Positions 15,624-24,195 of a stretch of DNA of 64,000 bases are shown in pieces. The notes under the pieces were generated by a model. It saw only the letters and a list, made by a program, of their open reading frames with translations, did not search any database and was not told where the DNA came from. The DNA is taken from contig DUCC01000022.1 in NCBI GenBank assembly GCA_012959995.1, positions 16,580 through 80,579 of the forward strand. The letters are read 5' to 3'. The translations under genes were made by a program, and so were the position numbers. The stretch comes from Acidimicrobiia bacterium (lineage in GTDB: Bacteria; Actinomycetota; Acidimicrobiia; Acidimicrobiales; MedAcidi-G1). Numbering within the stretch: the first letter of the stretch is position 1; the number at the start of each line of letters is the position of its first letter.

Positions 15624-16964
15624 CTAAGCCCCAGAAACCGTAAGTTCGGCAATCACCAAAGTCACCCCAGCTGCCTTCATCGGCAACCAAACCAAGTCGT
15701 CGCCTACCGCAGTGACCTCCAACAACATTTTCTGCAACGTCGAAGCAATGGTGAACTCCCGCACCGGTTCAGCCAACTCTCCGTTACGAATACGCAAACC
15801 TTCGGCCCCGGTGGAGAAATCCCCGCTGACCGGGTTCACCCCAGAGTGCAGACCACTCACTCCTTGCACTAACAAGCCGTCGGTAATACCAGCAATCAAA
15901 GCATCCGGACTGAGTTGGCCCGGTTGCACCGACACTGCTTGCACTCCTACGCCAGGGGTCGAGGAATAACCCCGTACCGCTGACCCGGTAGAAGCGGTAC
16001 CGACCCGACGAGCGGTGTAACTGTTATGCACAAATTTCTCTAATCGGCCGTCTTGCATCAACACGTTGCGGCGGGTAGCGAGGCCCTCGCCGTCGGTAGC
16101 GGTAGCGGTAAATGCCGCCGGGTTGGTGGGGTCATCAATCAACGTCAAAGACGCCGCGGCCACTTGGTCACCTAAACGTTCGGCAAACAAAGAGCGGCCC
16201 TTTTGTACCGCTTCGCCGCTCAAGGTGCCCCCCACGATGCCCAAAAACTGTGCGCTCACCCACGGATCAAGTACCACCATCATGCGGCCCGAAGGAGGTT
16301 TCACCGCACCCAACATGCGGGTGGAGCGTTCTACCGCATCGGTAGCAGCCTGGCTTACCTCAAGGTCGCTGGGCTGGCGCCCTACCGAAAAGCCGAACCC
16401 GGCTTGGGTGTCGCCGTTTTCTTCGGCCAACGAATACGCAGAAAGAAAGCAGCCGGTTTCGGCGGCCGTGGTACGTATGCCGGTTGTGGTGGCTACCGCA
16501 GTTTGGGTCACCGAATCTGAATAATCAGCTGATTCCACCCCAATGATGCGAGGGTCGCCTTGCCTGGTTCGGCGTTCCAACTCGAGGGCTAACGCCACTT
16601 TGCTTTCGACGGGAAAGTCCACCAGTTCTTGGCGGTAAATATCTAACACTGCAGGGTCTAAAGCATCGGGAGTAGCCAAGGCACAAAACTCGTCGGGAGT
16701 AGCAAAAGCAAGGTTTTCTCGTGCTTCGGCCAGCGTCTCGTCCAAAATGGCCAGATCGAGCGTGCCTGCAGAAGCAAAACCCTGACGACCATCACGTATG
16801 ACTCGCACCCCGACCCCTTGCGATTCGGCAGCAGTTAGCGACTCAACTTGGCCCTCGTAGGCCCGCACTTCGGTTTCACGCTCATGGACAGCCACCACTT
16901 CAACTTGTTCCCCGGGTTGGGCCTGGGCTACCAAACGATCACAAAGAGATAAAAGGTCGCTCAT
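15624..16964 (-). CDS. TldE/PmbA-type metalloprotease subunit
   Basis: A 446-residue TldE/PmbA family protein, the partner lacking the zinc motif. TldD/TldE form a hexamer or heterodimer that degrades unfolded peptides and matures peptide antibiotics. Typical features are VTAAESQGVGVRVIRDGRQGFAS near the N-terminus and GVSGLHSGVNPVSGDFSTGAEGLRIRNGEL near the C-terminus. The start overlaps the tldD stop by 4 nt, so translation is coupled. Confidence 0.92.
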   Translation of the reverse strand: MSDLLSLCDRLVAQAQPGEQVEVVAVHERETEVRAYEGQVESLTAAESQGVGVRVIRDGRQGFASAGTLDLAILDETLAEARENLAFATPDEFCALATPDALDPAVLDIYRQELVDFPVESKVALALELERRTRQGDPRIIGVESADYSDSVTQTAVATTTGIRTTAAETGCFLSAYSLAEENGDTQAGFGFSVGRQPSDLEVSQAATDAVERSTRMLGAVKPPSGRMMVVLDPWVSAQFLGIVGGTLSGEAVQKGRSLFAERLGDQVAAASLTLIDDPTNPAAFTATATDGEGLATRRNVLMQDGRLEKFVHNSYTARRVGTASTGSAVRGYSSTPGVGVQAVSVQPGQLSPDALIAGITDGLLVQGVSGLHSGVNPVSGDFSTGAEGLRIRNGELAEPVREFTIASTLQKMLLEVTAVGDDLVWLPMKAAGVTLVIAELTVSGA

Positions 16965-18379
16965 GCTGCGGTCCCCCCAACGGTTAAACGGGCCACCCGC
17001 AAGGTGGGGGTGCCGTCGCCGACTGGAACTCCTTGGCCATCTTTGCCGCAGGTACCCGGGGACCCCATAGCAAAGTCGCCGGCAATGGCGTCAATGTCTT
17101 GCAGGGTTTGCGGGCCGTTGCCAATCAAGTTGCCGTCACGGATAGGCGACGTCAACTCACCGTTTTCTATGAGGTAAGCCTCGGTCATGCCGAACACAAA
17201 ATCTCCGGTCACCGTGTTGACTTGCCCGCCGCCCAACTGCGCCACATAAACCCCATGGTCGGTCGAAGCAATAATTTCTGCCGGGTCATTGGGCCCTGGT
17301 TCAAGAAACGTGTTGGTCATGCGGACCATAGGAAGATGCTGGTAACTCTCGCGGCGCCCGTTGCCTGAACACGGCCGGCCTTCTTTGGTGGCCCGTAGAT
17401 AATCCCACATGTAGTCAGTAAGCACTCCGTTTTCAATGAGCACATTGCGTTGAGCGAGGTGGCCTTCGTCGTCTACGCCGTAACGCCCCCATTCGCCGGC
17501 CATGGTGCCGTCGTCGACCAAAGTCACCATAGGGTTGGCGACCATTTCGCCTCGCCGGCCGGCAAACACCGAAGCCGACTTGGCAATAATGTCGGCTTCG
17601 AGCCCGTGGCCGCAGGCCTCGTGAAAAAGCACGCCCCCGCCGCCGGGGCCCACCACTACTGGCATTTCGCCACTGGGGGCGGGCACGGCAGACAATTTGG
17701 TGTAAGCCCGTTGCGCTGCTTGGAGGGCCATAGATTCGACGTCGACGGAGTCAAAGATTTCGAAACCCACGGTGTGGCCCATGAATTGCCGCCCCGTTTG
17801 TCGCCCGAGGTCTCCTTGGGCCACGCAAGAAACAGCAAATAAGGTGCGTACCTGATCATCACCGGCCAACAAGCCTTCGCTGTTCGCTATTTGAATGCGG
17901 CGACGGCTGTCTGCGTAGTGCGCTGATACTTGGGTGATGGCTGCTTGAAAGCCTCGTGCTGCCTGGTCAGCTTTTTGCAACAACGCTACTTTTTGACTGC
18001 CGGAAACCTGGTCGGGCATAACCGCAGCAGCCGGAGCGGGCAGGGATCCGTCAGAGGTAAAAGCCACCGACTTGTTGCTGTTGCCTGCGCTTTGTGCGGC
18101 GGCGGCGGCCGCTCGGGCTGCCGTTTGTAGGCCTTCAGGCGAAAGGTCAGCGGTATGGGCAAACCCGGTGGTTTCTCCTAAAATCACTCGTATGCCGGCC
18201 CCTCGGCGACGGCCGCTGGTTAGCTCTTCAATTTTGCTGTCGTCGAGCACCGCCGAAGTAGAGCGTTTGTCCTCTACGAACACTTCCGCAAAGGTCGCTC
18301 CCGACTGAAGCGCTGTTTCTATGGTTTCTTGCAGCAATGCTGGGTCAAGCAAAGGCCGTGCATCATGTTGAGTACTCAC
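16961..18379 (-). CDS. tldD: TldD metalloprotease
   Basis: A 472-residue TldD protein, the catalytic zinc-protease partner of TldE. The HExxxH motif is HEACGH (His253, Glu254, His258), followed by GLEADIIAKSASVFAG. The C-terminal block GGGQVNTVTGDFVFGMTEAYLIENG is characteristic. It starts at GTG 18379 with GGAGAG upstream. It forms an operon with tldE and possibly uppP; no peptide-antibiotic precursor is visible nearby. Confidence 0.95.
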   Translation of the reverse strand: MSTQHDARPLLDPALLQETIETALQSGATFAEVFVEDKRSTSAVLDDSKIEELTSGRRRGAGIRVILGETTGFAHTADLSPEGLQTAARAAAAAAQSAGNSNKSVAFTSDGSLPAPAAAVMPDQVSGSQKVALLQKADQAARGFQAAITQVSAHYADSRRRIQIANSEGLLAGDDQVRTLFAVSCVAQGDLGRQTGRQFMGHTVGFEIFDSVDVESMALQAAQRAYTKLSAVPAPSGEMPVVVGPGGGGVLFHEACGHGLEADIIAKSASVFAGRRGEMVANPMVTLVDDGTMAGEWGRYGVDDEGHLAQRNVLIENGVLTDYMWDYLRATKEGRPCSGNGRRESYQHLPMVRMTNTFLEPGPNDPAEIIASTDHGVYVAQLGGGQVNTVTGDFVFGMTEAYLIENGELTSPIRDGNLIGNGPQTLQDIDAIAGDFAMGSPGTCGKDGQGVPVGDGTPTLRVARLTVGGTAA

Positions 18380-18466
18380 CGATTTATCTTCTCTCCGCTT
18401 TAAGGTTTTGGATCTTTAAGGTCCGCTGGTCTGGCAAGAACCTCTCTGAATGCGTATGGTAACCCT

Positions 18467-18868
18467 ATGGCTTTACGCATTGGTCTTCAGGCTTCTCTTG
18501 AACTCACGGTGTCCGACGAAGACACTGCCTTGGCGTGGCGGTCGGGCAATGTACCAGTTCTCGGTACCCCACGTTTGGCGGCCCTTTTGGAAGAGGCCAC
18601 CGTGGCGGCTCTTGCCGACCATCTTGAGCCGGGTAAAACCACCGTCGGCATGCGCATCCACCTTGATCATTTTGCTCCGTCAGCGGTAGGCGACCAGATT
18701 GTGGCTTCTGCCGAGGTGGAGCAAATCAGTGGGCGTCGCATCACCTTTAACGCTCAAGCGGTGTGTGGCTCTCGTTGCCTTGAAGGCGAAGCCGGCACGG
18801 TGATTGGCTCAGCGGTTATTGTACGAGTGGTGGTAGACGCCGAACGCTTCCTTCAACGACTGCAGTAG
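18467..18868 (+). CDS. Hotdog-fold thioesterase (FlK-like)
   Basis: A 133-residue single hotdog domain. It includes TPRLAALLEEATVAAL (central helix with a Glu) and TTVGMRIHLDHFAPSAVGDQIVASAEV, features of the fluoroacetyl-CoA thioesterase-like group. Such small enzymes hydrolyse acyl-CoA thioesters; the substrate is unknown. The ATG follows TATGGT by 6 nt. Two genes downstream lies dxs, after a PAP2-like gene. Confidence 0.78.
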   Translation: MALRIGLQASLELTVSDEDTALAWRSGNVPVLGTPRLAALLEEATVAALADHLEPGKTTVGMRIHLDHFAPSAVGDQIVASAEVEQISGRRITFNAQAVCGSRCLEGEAGTVIGSAVIVRVVVDAERFLQRLQ

Positions 18869-18880
18869 TTTTAAGGTTTA

Positions 18881-19699
18881 ATGTTGTCTGCTGATTCAAA
18901 GCCCACGCTGAGTAAACGTCTTCGACGCCTTTCGGCCGAGGGGGTAGGTACCGGGCTGCGTTGGTGGGCTGAGGTGCTGCTGGTGTTGGCTTTCTATGCC
19001 ACCTACACCACCACGCGAAACCAATTTGGTTCCGTCTCGGTGAGCCCTCAGCAGGCGCTGGAAAATGCCGAAAGCATCATTGATTTTGAACGCTCTCTGG
19101 GCCTTTTTCAAGAACTACGCATTCAAGACTTCTTTATTGATTGGCGTTGGTTTATTCAGTTTTGGAACCTTTTTTACGGGACCTTTCATTTTGCGGTCAC
19201 CATTTTTGCTTTGATGTGGCTTTACCGCCGCTTCCCCATGCTTTACCCTCGTTGGCGCACCTCATTTTTGTGCACCACCGGGTTAGCGCTCATCGGGTTT
19301 AGTTTGTTTCCACTCATGCCCCCTCGTCTGCTTACTGATTGCGGCCAATACGGGGCTTGTCTTACCACTTGGCCTTTTGTGGACACGGTGCGCGAGGTCG
19401 GCGGCCTGTGGTCGTTTGATTCGGGCACCATGCAGCAAGTTTCTAACCAATACGCCGCCATGCCCAGTTTGCATTTTGCTTGGGCCCTGTGGTCTGCTTT
19501 GGCTCTGTGGCCGGTGTTAGAAAACCGTTGGGCTCGCCGACTCATTGCCTTTTACCCGGTCGGTACTTTGTTTGCGGTAATCGTTACCGGCAACCACTAT
19601 TGGGTAGATGCTTTGGGTGGGCTGGTTGTTCTGGCCATCGGTATTGTTTTGGGCCGTTTTCTGGCCGATAGTTGGCATAACTGGAACCTTCACCGTTGA
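18881..19699 (+). CDS. PAP2-superfamily membrane protein (Aur1/Ipt1-like)
   Basis: A 272-residue membrane protein with about six hydrophobic helices. The phosphatase-type motifs are QYAAMPSLHFAWALW and TGNHYWVDALGG, characteristic of the PAP2_3 (inositolphosphotransferase Aur1/Ipt1-like) group. Actinobacterial relatives are lipid phosphatases or phosphotransferases; the substrate is unknown. It starts 12 nt after the thioesterase gene. Its stop lies a short distance before the dxs start. Confidence 0.82.
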   Translation: MLSADSKPTLSKRLRRLSAEGVGTGLRWWAEVLLVLAFYATYTTTRNQFGSVSVSPQQALENAESIIDFERSLGLFQELRIQDFFIDWRWFIQFWNLFYGTFHFAVTIFALMWLYRRFPMLYPRWRTSFLCTTGLALIGFSLFPLMPPRLLTDCGQYGACLTTWPFVDTVREVGGLWSFDSGTMQQVSNQYAAMPSLHFAWALWSALALWPVLENRWARRLIAFYPVGTLFAVIVTGNHYWVDALGGLVVLAIGIVLGRFLADSWHNWNLHR

Positions 19700-19737
19700 C
19701 CGGTAACGTTGACTTTAATCGCTCGTCAGGACCCCCG

Positions 19738-21570
19738 GTGTTACTTAAAGAAATCCATTCGCCTCAAGATCTTCGTGGCCTTACCGTTGACCAGTTGACC
19801 GCGCTGGCTGCCGAGATTCGTCAAGAAATCGTGGCGGTTGTTGACCGTACCGGCGGGCATTTGGGCTCCAACTTGGGGGTAGTGGAGCTCACCATGGCTT
19901 TACATCGCACCTTTGAAAGCCCGCACGATGTCATCTTGTGGGACGTGGGGCATCAAACTTACGTACACAAACTCTTGACTGGGCGAGCCAACGAGTTTGC
20001 CTCTTTGCGGCAACCCGGCGGCCTTTCTGGCTACCCGGCGCAAAAAGAATCTCCCCACGACTGGATAGAAAACTCTCACGCTTCGCCGGTGCTTTCTTAC
20101 GCCCATGGTTTAGCCACGGCTTTTGCCGCCACTGGCGAAGACCGTCGGGTGGTCGCGGTGATTGGTGATGGTTCAATGACGGGCGGCATGGCCTTCGAAG
20201 GGTTGAACAACCTTGGCCACAGCGAGCTTGGGGTGACCATTGTTTTAAACGACAACGGCCGTTCTTACGCCCCTACGGTGGGCAAGTTGTCGGAGAGCCT
20301 TATCCGTATTCGCTCTAACCCCACCTACATGCGGCGCCAGCGCCGTTTAGAGGAACTCGCTGAGCAACTGCCCTGGGTGGGTGAAATAGTTGAACGAGGT
20401 ATTAACGCCACCAAGGCGGCTATACGGGAGTTTTTAGAACCCACCGCCTTTTTTGAAGCCCTCGGCGTGCACTACCTCGGGCCTTTCGACGGCCATGATA
20501 TTGCCGAAATTGAAGATGCTTTAGCGAACGCCGCCGAATTTGATGGGCCGGTGGTGGTTCACGTGTTGACCCAAAAAGGCCGTGGCTATCAGCCTGCTGA
20601 AGAAGACTCCATCAAACACATGCACGACACTTCGGGCATCAAACCAGGCAGTTATACCGAAGCTTTCACCGAAGCCCTTATTAAAGAAGCGGAATCTCGC
20701 CCCGAGTTGGTGGCTATTACGGCGGCCATGCCGGACTCCACCGGGTTACTTTCTTTTAAAGAACGTTTCACCGATCGCTGTTTCGATGTTGGCATTGCCG
20801 AACAACATGCCGTTACCGCCGCTGCGGGGATGGCCTTGGGCGGTTTACACCCGGTGGTGGCTTTGTACGCCACGTTCTTGACTCGAGCCATTGACCAAAT
20901 CAACTTGGATGTGGCTTTGCACAAACTCCCGGTGGTTTTTTGCCTTGATCGGGCCGGCATTACCGGCGACGATGGGCCCTCTCATCACGGGGTTTTAGAC
21001 ATGGTGTTGCTTACCAAAGTGCCCGGGATGACTGTTTTTGCCCCCTCGTCGTACCAGGAACTTCAACAAATGCTTCACGATGCTTTAGAGATAACCGGTG
21101 GCCCGTCGGCCATTCGTTGGGCCAAAACGGCTGCCCCGCATGTCGGTGAAGAAGAAATCGGTCAAGGACTTTCGGCTCGTTTGGCCAGCGGCCCCGCTGA
21201 CGGCCCGGCTGATGTGTGTTTGCTGGGGGCCGGCAAAATGTTTGCCGTCGCTACCCAAGCCGCCGAGTTGTTGGCCCAATCTGGGGTCACTACCACCGTC
21301 TGGGACCCTCGTTTAATTTCGCCGTTAGACCCGGCCATGTTAGAAAATGCTGCCAGTCACCCACTGGTGGTTACCGTTGAAGACGGTTTTCGCCAAGGCG
21401 GCTTCGGCACGCTGGTACGTGATGCGTTGGCCGAAAATCTTGACGCTCCCCCCGTGGTGGTGCTCGGTGTACCGGTAGACCATCACCCCCATAACGACGC
21501 CGACGCTTTGTTGGCTTCGTTTGGTTTAGATCCGCAAGGCGTGGCCGATACGATCCTGGCTCGCCGATAG
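19738..21570 (+). CDS. dxs: 1-deoxy-D-xylulose-5-phosphate synthase
   Basis: A 610-residue thiamine-diphosphate enzyme joining pyruvate and glyceraldehyde-3-phosphate, the first step of the MEP isoprenoid pathway. The ThDP motif GDGSMTGG is at 143-150. The transketolase pyrimidine domain (DVGIAEQHAVTAAAGMA) and C-terminal domain are intact. GTG 19738 was chosen: AGGA lies 6 nt upstream, and the protein then begins MLLKEIHSPQDLR like its relatives. A TTG at 19696 overlapping the previous stop is the alternative. The usual GHSSTS block reads SHASPV here, a small divergence. Confidence 0.96.
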   Translation: MLLKEIHSPQDLRGLTVDQLTALAAEIRQEIVAVVDRTGGHLGSNLGVVELTMALHRTFESPHDVILWDVGHQTYVHKLLTGRANEFASLRQPGGLSGYPAQKESPHDWIENSHASPVLSYAHGLATAFAATGEDRRVVAVIGDGSMTGGMAFEGLNNLGHSELGVTIVLNDNGRSYAPTVGKLSESLIRIRSNPTYMRRQRRLEELAEQLPWVGEIVERGINATKAAIREFLEPTAFFEALGVHYLGPFDGHDIAEIEDALANAAEFDGPVVVHVLTQKGRGYQPAEEDSIKHMHDTSGIKPGSYTEAFTEALIKEAESRPELVAITAAMPDSTGLLSFKERFTDRCFDVGIAEQHAVTAAAGMALGGLHPVVALYATFLTRAIDQINLDVALHKLPVVFCLDRAGITGDDGPSHHGVLDMVLLTKVPGMTVFAPSSYQELQQMLHDALEITGGPSAIRWAKTAAPHVGEEEIGQGLSARLASGPADGPADVCLLGAGKMFAVATQAAELLAQSGVTTTVWDPRLISPLDPAMLENAASHPLVVTVEDGFRQGGFGTLVRDALAENLDAPPVVVLGVPVDHHPHNDADALLASFGLDPQGVADTILARR

Positions 21571-21579
21571 GGCGCAGAA

Positions 21580-22224
21580 TCAACTATAAAAAGGGTTATC
21601 GCCTGAACTGTGGTCGGTGCTGTCAACTACTTCGGTGATTTCAGGGATTGCTTCAACGATGGCTTTTTGAATACCTTCGGTGAGGGTGGCTTGGCTCATG
21701 GAGCAGCCTTGGCACCCGCCGCCCATGGTCACGTAGGCGGTGCTTTCTTTTATTCCAACCAAGGTGGCGAACCCGCCGTGAGAGGCCAACGCCGGGTTGA
21801 TGCGTTGTTCGAGTAGTTGTTCAATGCGTTCTGGTATTTCACCGGTGAGTTCCAGGTCGGTGATGTCCCCTAATGGGTTGGGTCGGTTGGGGTTGCGGAT
21901 AACCAGTCCGCCTTGGGAAGCGTTGGCTGGCATGTCGAGGGTCGCTCCGGTTAAACGGTCGGCGCTTTCTTCGGGGACCAGCATGGTCAACCCTTCGATT
22001 TCCCACTGGCGGTCGTCGTCGGCAAACTCATCGGGGCCAACAAATGCTAAGTCGTAGGCGTAATCAACGCCTGCGGTGCCAGTGATGGAGATACGCAAAC
22101 CAAGGGTGTCGGCGTGGTCTTCGTTGGCCCGCACTTCAATAACCATGGCCAGGGCTTCTGCGCTGACTCCGATCACTGCACTGTCGGGGTGGTGCACAAT
22201 TTGTTCGGTTGCCGTTTCGCTCAT
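21580..22224 (-). CDS. nfuA: NfuA-like Fe-S cluster protein
   Basis: A 214-residue protein. A degenerate A-type (HesB/IscA-like) domain without its cysteines occupies residues 14-115. A NifU C-terminal domain (about 133-200) carries the cluster-binding CxxC in GGGCQGCSMS (Cys171, Cys174). This order matches NfuA, a carrier that delivers [4Fe-4S] clusters to target enzymes. TAAGAT lies 5 nt before the ATG. It is convergent with dxs and divergent from the crotonase gene. Confidence 0.88.
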   Translation of the reverse strand: MSETATEQIVHHPDSAVIGVSAEALAMVIEVRANEDHADTLGLRISITGTAGVDYAYDLAFVGPDEFADDDRQWEIEGLTMLVPEESADRLTGATLDMPANASQGGLVIRNPNRPNPLGDITDLELTGEIPERIEQLLEQRINPALASHGGFATLVGIKESTAYVTMGGGCQGCSMSQATLTEGIQKAIVEAIPEITEVVDSTDHSSGDNPFYS

Positions 22225-22280
22225 GAGGCATCTTACTGCTGACTTATTTGTTGAGTGTGTTTAGAGGCTAGGTTCTTACC

Positions 22281-22985
22281 ATGAGTAAAAATTTAGTAAC
22301 CATAGAAAACGATGACAACATCGCCATATTGCATTGGGATGACGGCAAGGCCAATGTTTTGGGCTATGACGGTATTGCTGCTTTACTCGAAGCGCTTGAC
22401 GAGGTGGAAGCTGCCGGAGCGGACGCCGTGGTCTTGTCTGGTCAAGCCGGCAAGTACTGCGCCGGTTTTGATTTAGCGGTAATGAAAGAAGGCAACGAAG
22501 CGGCCCGCGGCATGTTGGCTCGTGGGGTGGATTTATTCATGCGTCTTTATTTGTTCCCTCGCCCGGTAGTTTCGGCCTGCACCGGTCATGCCATTGCTGC
22601 CGGGGCCATCATGTTGATGTGCACCGACTTGCGGGTTGGGGCGCAGGGGAAGTTCAAGATCGGTTTACCAGAAGTCACTATCGGCATGAGCCTTCCGTTT
22701 TTTGCTACCGAGTTGGCTCGTGATCGTTTGTCTAAGCGGCATTACACCCGAGCTACTGCTTTGGGTTACTTGTATTCCCCCGACCAGGCCGTTGACGTGG
22801 GGTACCTCGATGAAGTGGTGGCAGCAGACCAGGTTTTGGCTACCGCTGTTGAGCAAGCGCATGGGCTGACCGGCATTAGTCGAGGCGGCTTGGTGGCCAC
22901 TCGTCAAACCACCCGGGCAGTTATTGCTGGTGAGATCAAGGCCGGGCTGGCTGCCGACTTGGCCAACTTTGACACCACTAACTAA
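22281..22985 (+). CDS. Enoyl-CoA hydratase/isomerase family protein (short)
   Basis: A 234-residue crotonase-fold protein, slightly shorter than usual. The oxyanion-hole sites are AGKYCAGFDLAVM and CTGHAIAAGAIMLMCTDLRVG. The loop KIGLPEVTIGMSLP carries a Glu at the catalytic position. The C-terminal helical region is brief. The substrate is unknown. The ATG follows TAGGTT by 6 nt. The ferrochelatase gene begins 3 nt after the stop, so the two share a transcript. Confidence 0.85.
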   Translation: MSKNLVTIENDDNIAILHWDDGKANVLGYDGIAALLEALDEVEAAGADAVVLSGQAGKYCAGFDLAVMKEGNEAARGMLARGVDLFMRLYLFPRPVVSACTGHAIAAGAIMLMCTDLRVGAQGKFKIGLPEVTIGMSLPFFATELARDRLSKRHYTRATALGYLYSPDQAVDVGYLDEVVAADQVLATAVEQAHGLTGISRGGLVATRQTTRAVIAGEIKAGLAADLANFDTTN

Positions 22986-22988
22986 CTC

Positions 22989-24002
22989 TTGACCGTTTCG
23001 AACCTTCCTGATGCGCTGCTTTTAGTGGCTTTTGGTGGCCCCGAAGGCCCCGTAGATGTCGAACCATTTTTACAAAATGTTACGGCGGGGCGTGATGTTC
23101 CTGCCGATCGGCTGGCCGAGGTTGCGCAGCGTTATTTGAGTCGGGGCGGCAAGTCGCCGGGCAATGACCGCATGCGTGCTTTGTTGGCTGCTGTTCAAAC
23201 CGAGTTGAGAAGCCGTGACTTGGTGGTGCCGGTGGTGTGGGGAAACCGTAATTGGCATCCTTTTATTGAAGAAACTGTTGAGGAACTGGAGCGGCAAGGT
23301 CACCAGCGGGTGATGGCTTGGTTTTCTTCGCCTTACCGGTCGTATTCCACTTGTCGCCAATACCTTGAACAGATTTCTGCCGCTACCGAGGGTTGCTCGG
23401 TGTCGGTGGAACGCCTGCGCCCTTATTTTGATCACCCGGGTTGCATCGAGCCGGCTGCTGATCGGCTTCGGGAGGCTTTGCTTACCTTGCCGGCCGATCT
23501 TCGAGACGAGACTTGCCTCTTGTTTTCGGCCCACAGTCTTCCTTTGGCTTCGGCCGACACTTGCGCTTATGTTGACGAGATCAACGAGGCGGCTCGCTTG
23601 ATTGCCGAACGGGTCAGCCCCCAAGGCCAACACCGCTGGGAAGTGGTGTGGCAATCGCGTAGCGGTTCGCCGCACGTGCCGTGGCTGGTCCCCGATGTGG
23701 GTGATCGCATTGACGAGCTGGCTGGCCTCGGGGTTCAGGCGGTCGCCGTTTCGCCGGTGGGTTTCCCGGTGGGGAACTTTGAGGTGGAATGGGACCTCGA
23801 CGTAGAAGCGGCTCAGCGAGCAGCAGCCCATGGCATGAGTTTTGCCCGAGCCGACACCATTGACCAGGACCCCCGGTTTGCCGCCATGATTGTGGACCTT
23901 TTGGTGGAACATTGTACTTCGGGAGCCACCCCCGCTGCTTTGGGAAACTTAGGAGTGGCCCCCGCAGCGTGCCCCAGCCACTGCTGCCCTCCCCCGCCCT
24001 AG
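22989..24002 (+). CDS. hemH: Ferrochelatase (coproporphyrin III type likely)
   Basis: A 337-residue ferrochelatase that inserts iron into a porphyrin. Conserved segments are LLVAFGGPEGPVDVEPFL near the N-terminus, FSAHSLPL (His-containing active site) and AVSPVGFPVGNFEVEWDLD. In actinobacteria this enzyme uses coproporphyrin III (CpfC). The tail carries Cys309, Cys328, Cys332 and Cys333, suggesting the [2Fe-2S] cluster found in several bacterial ferrochelatases. It starts at TTG 22989, 3 nt after the crotonase stop. A strong terminator follows. Confidence 0.93.
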   Translation: MTVSNLPDALLLVAFGGPEGPVDVEPFLQNVTAGRDVPADRLAEVAQRYLSRGGKSPGNDRMRALLAAVQTELRSRDLVVPVVWGNRNWHPFIEETVEELERQGHQRVMAWFSSPYRSYSTCRQYLEQISAATEGCSVSVERLRPYFDHPGCIEPAADRLREALLTLPADLRDETCLLFSAHSLPLASADTCAYVDEINEAARLIAERVSPQGQHRWEVVWQSRSGSPHVPWLVPDVGDRIDELAGLGVQAVAVSPVGFPVGNFEVEWDLDVEAAQRAAAHGMSFARADTIDQDPRFAAMIVDLLVEHCTSGATPAALGNLGVAPAACPSHCCPPPP

Positions 24003-24015
24003 CGCCCCCCAACCT

Positions 24016-24060
24016 AAAAATCCGTTACATGGGGACAGTCCCCAGGTAACGGATTTTTTT
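24016..24060 (+). terminator. Rho-independent terminator after hemH
   Basis: AAAAATCCGTTAC pairs with GTAACGGATTTTT around an inner TGGGGA/TCCCCA stem, followed by a T-run. The inner core resembles that of the palindrome at 59497-59541 (GGGG-C-G-CCCC pattern). Confidence 0.9.
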
Positions 24061-24195
24061 ATTTTTGCTGTCCCCGTTTCTTGGTCGGGGGTGGACTACG
24101 GTCAAATGTCGGCAAAAGCCGCGTAATGACCGCTAACTGTCACAGGTTGCTGTCATTATGGAGAACACACCAAACGAACCATTGAGATTACAAAA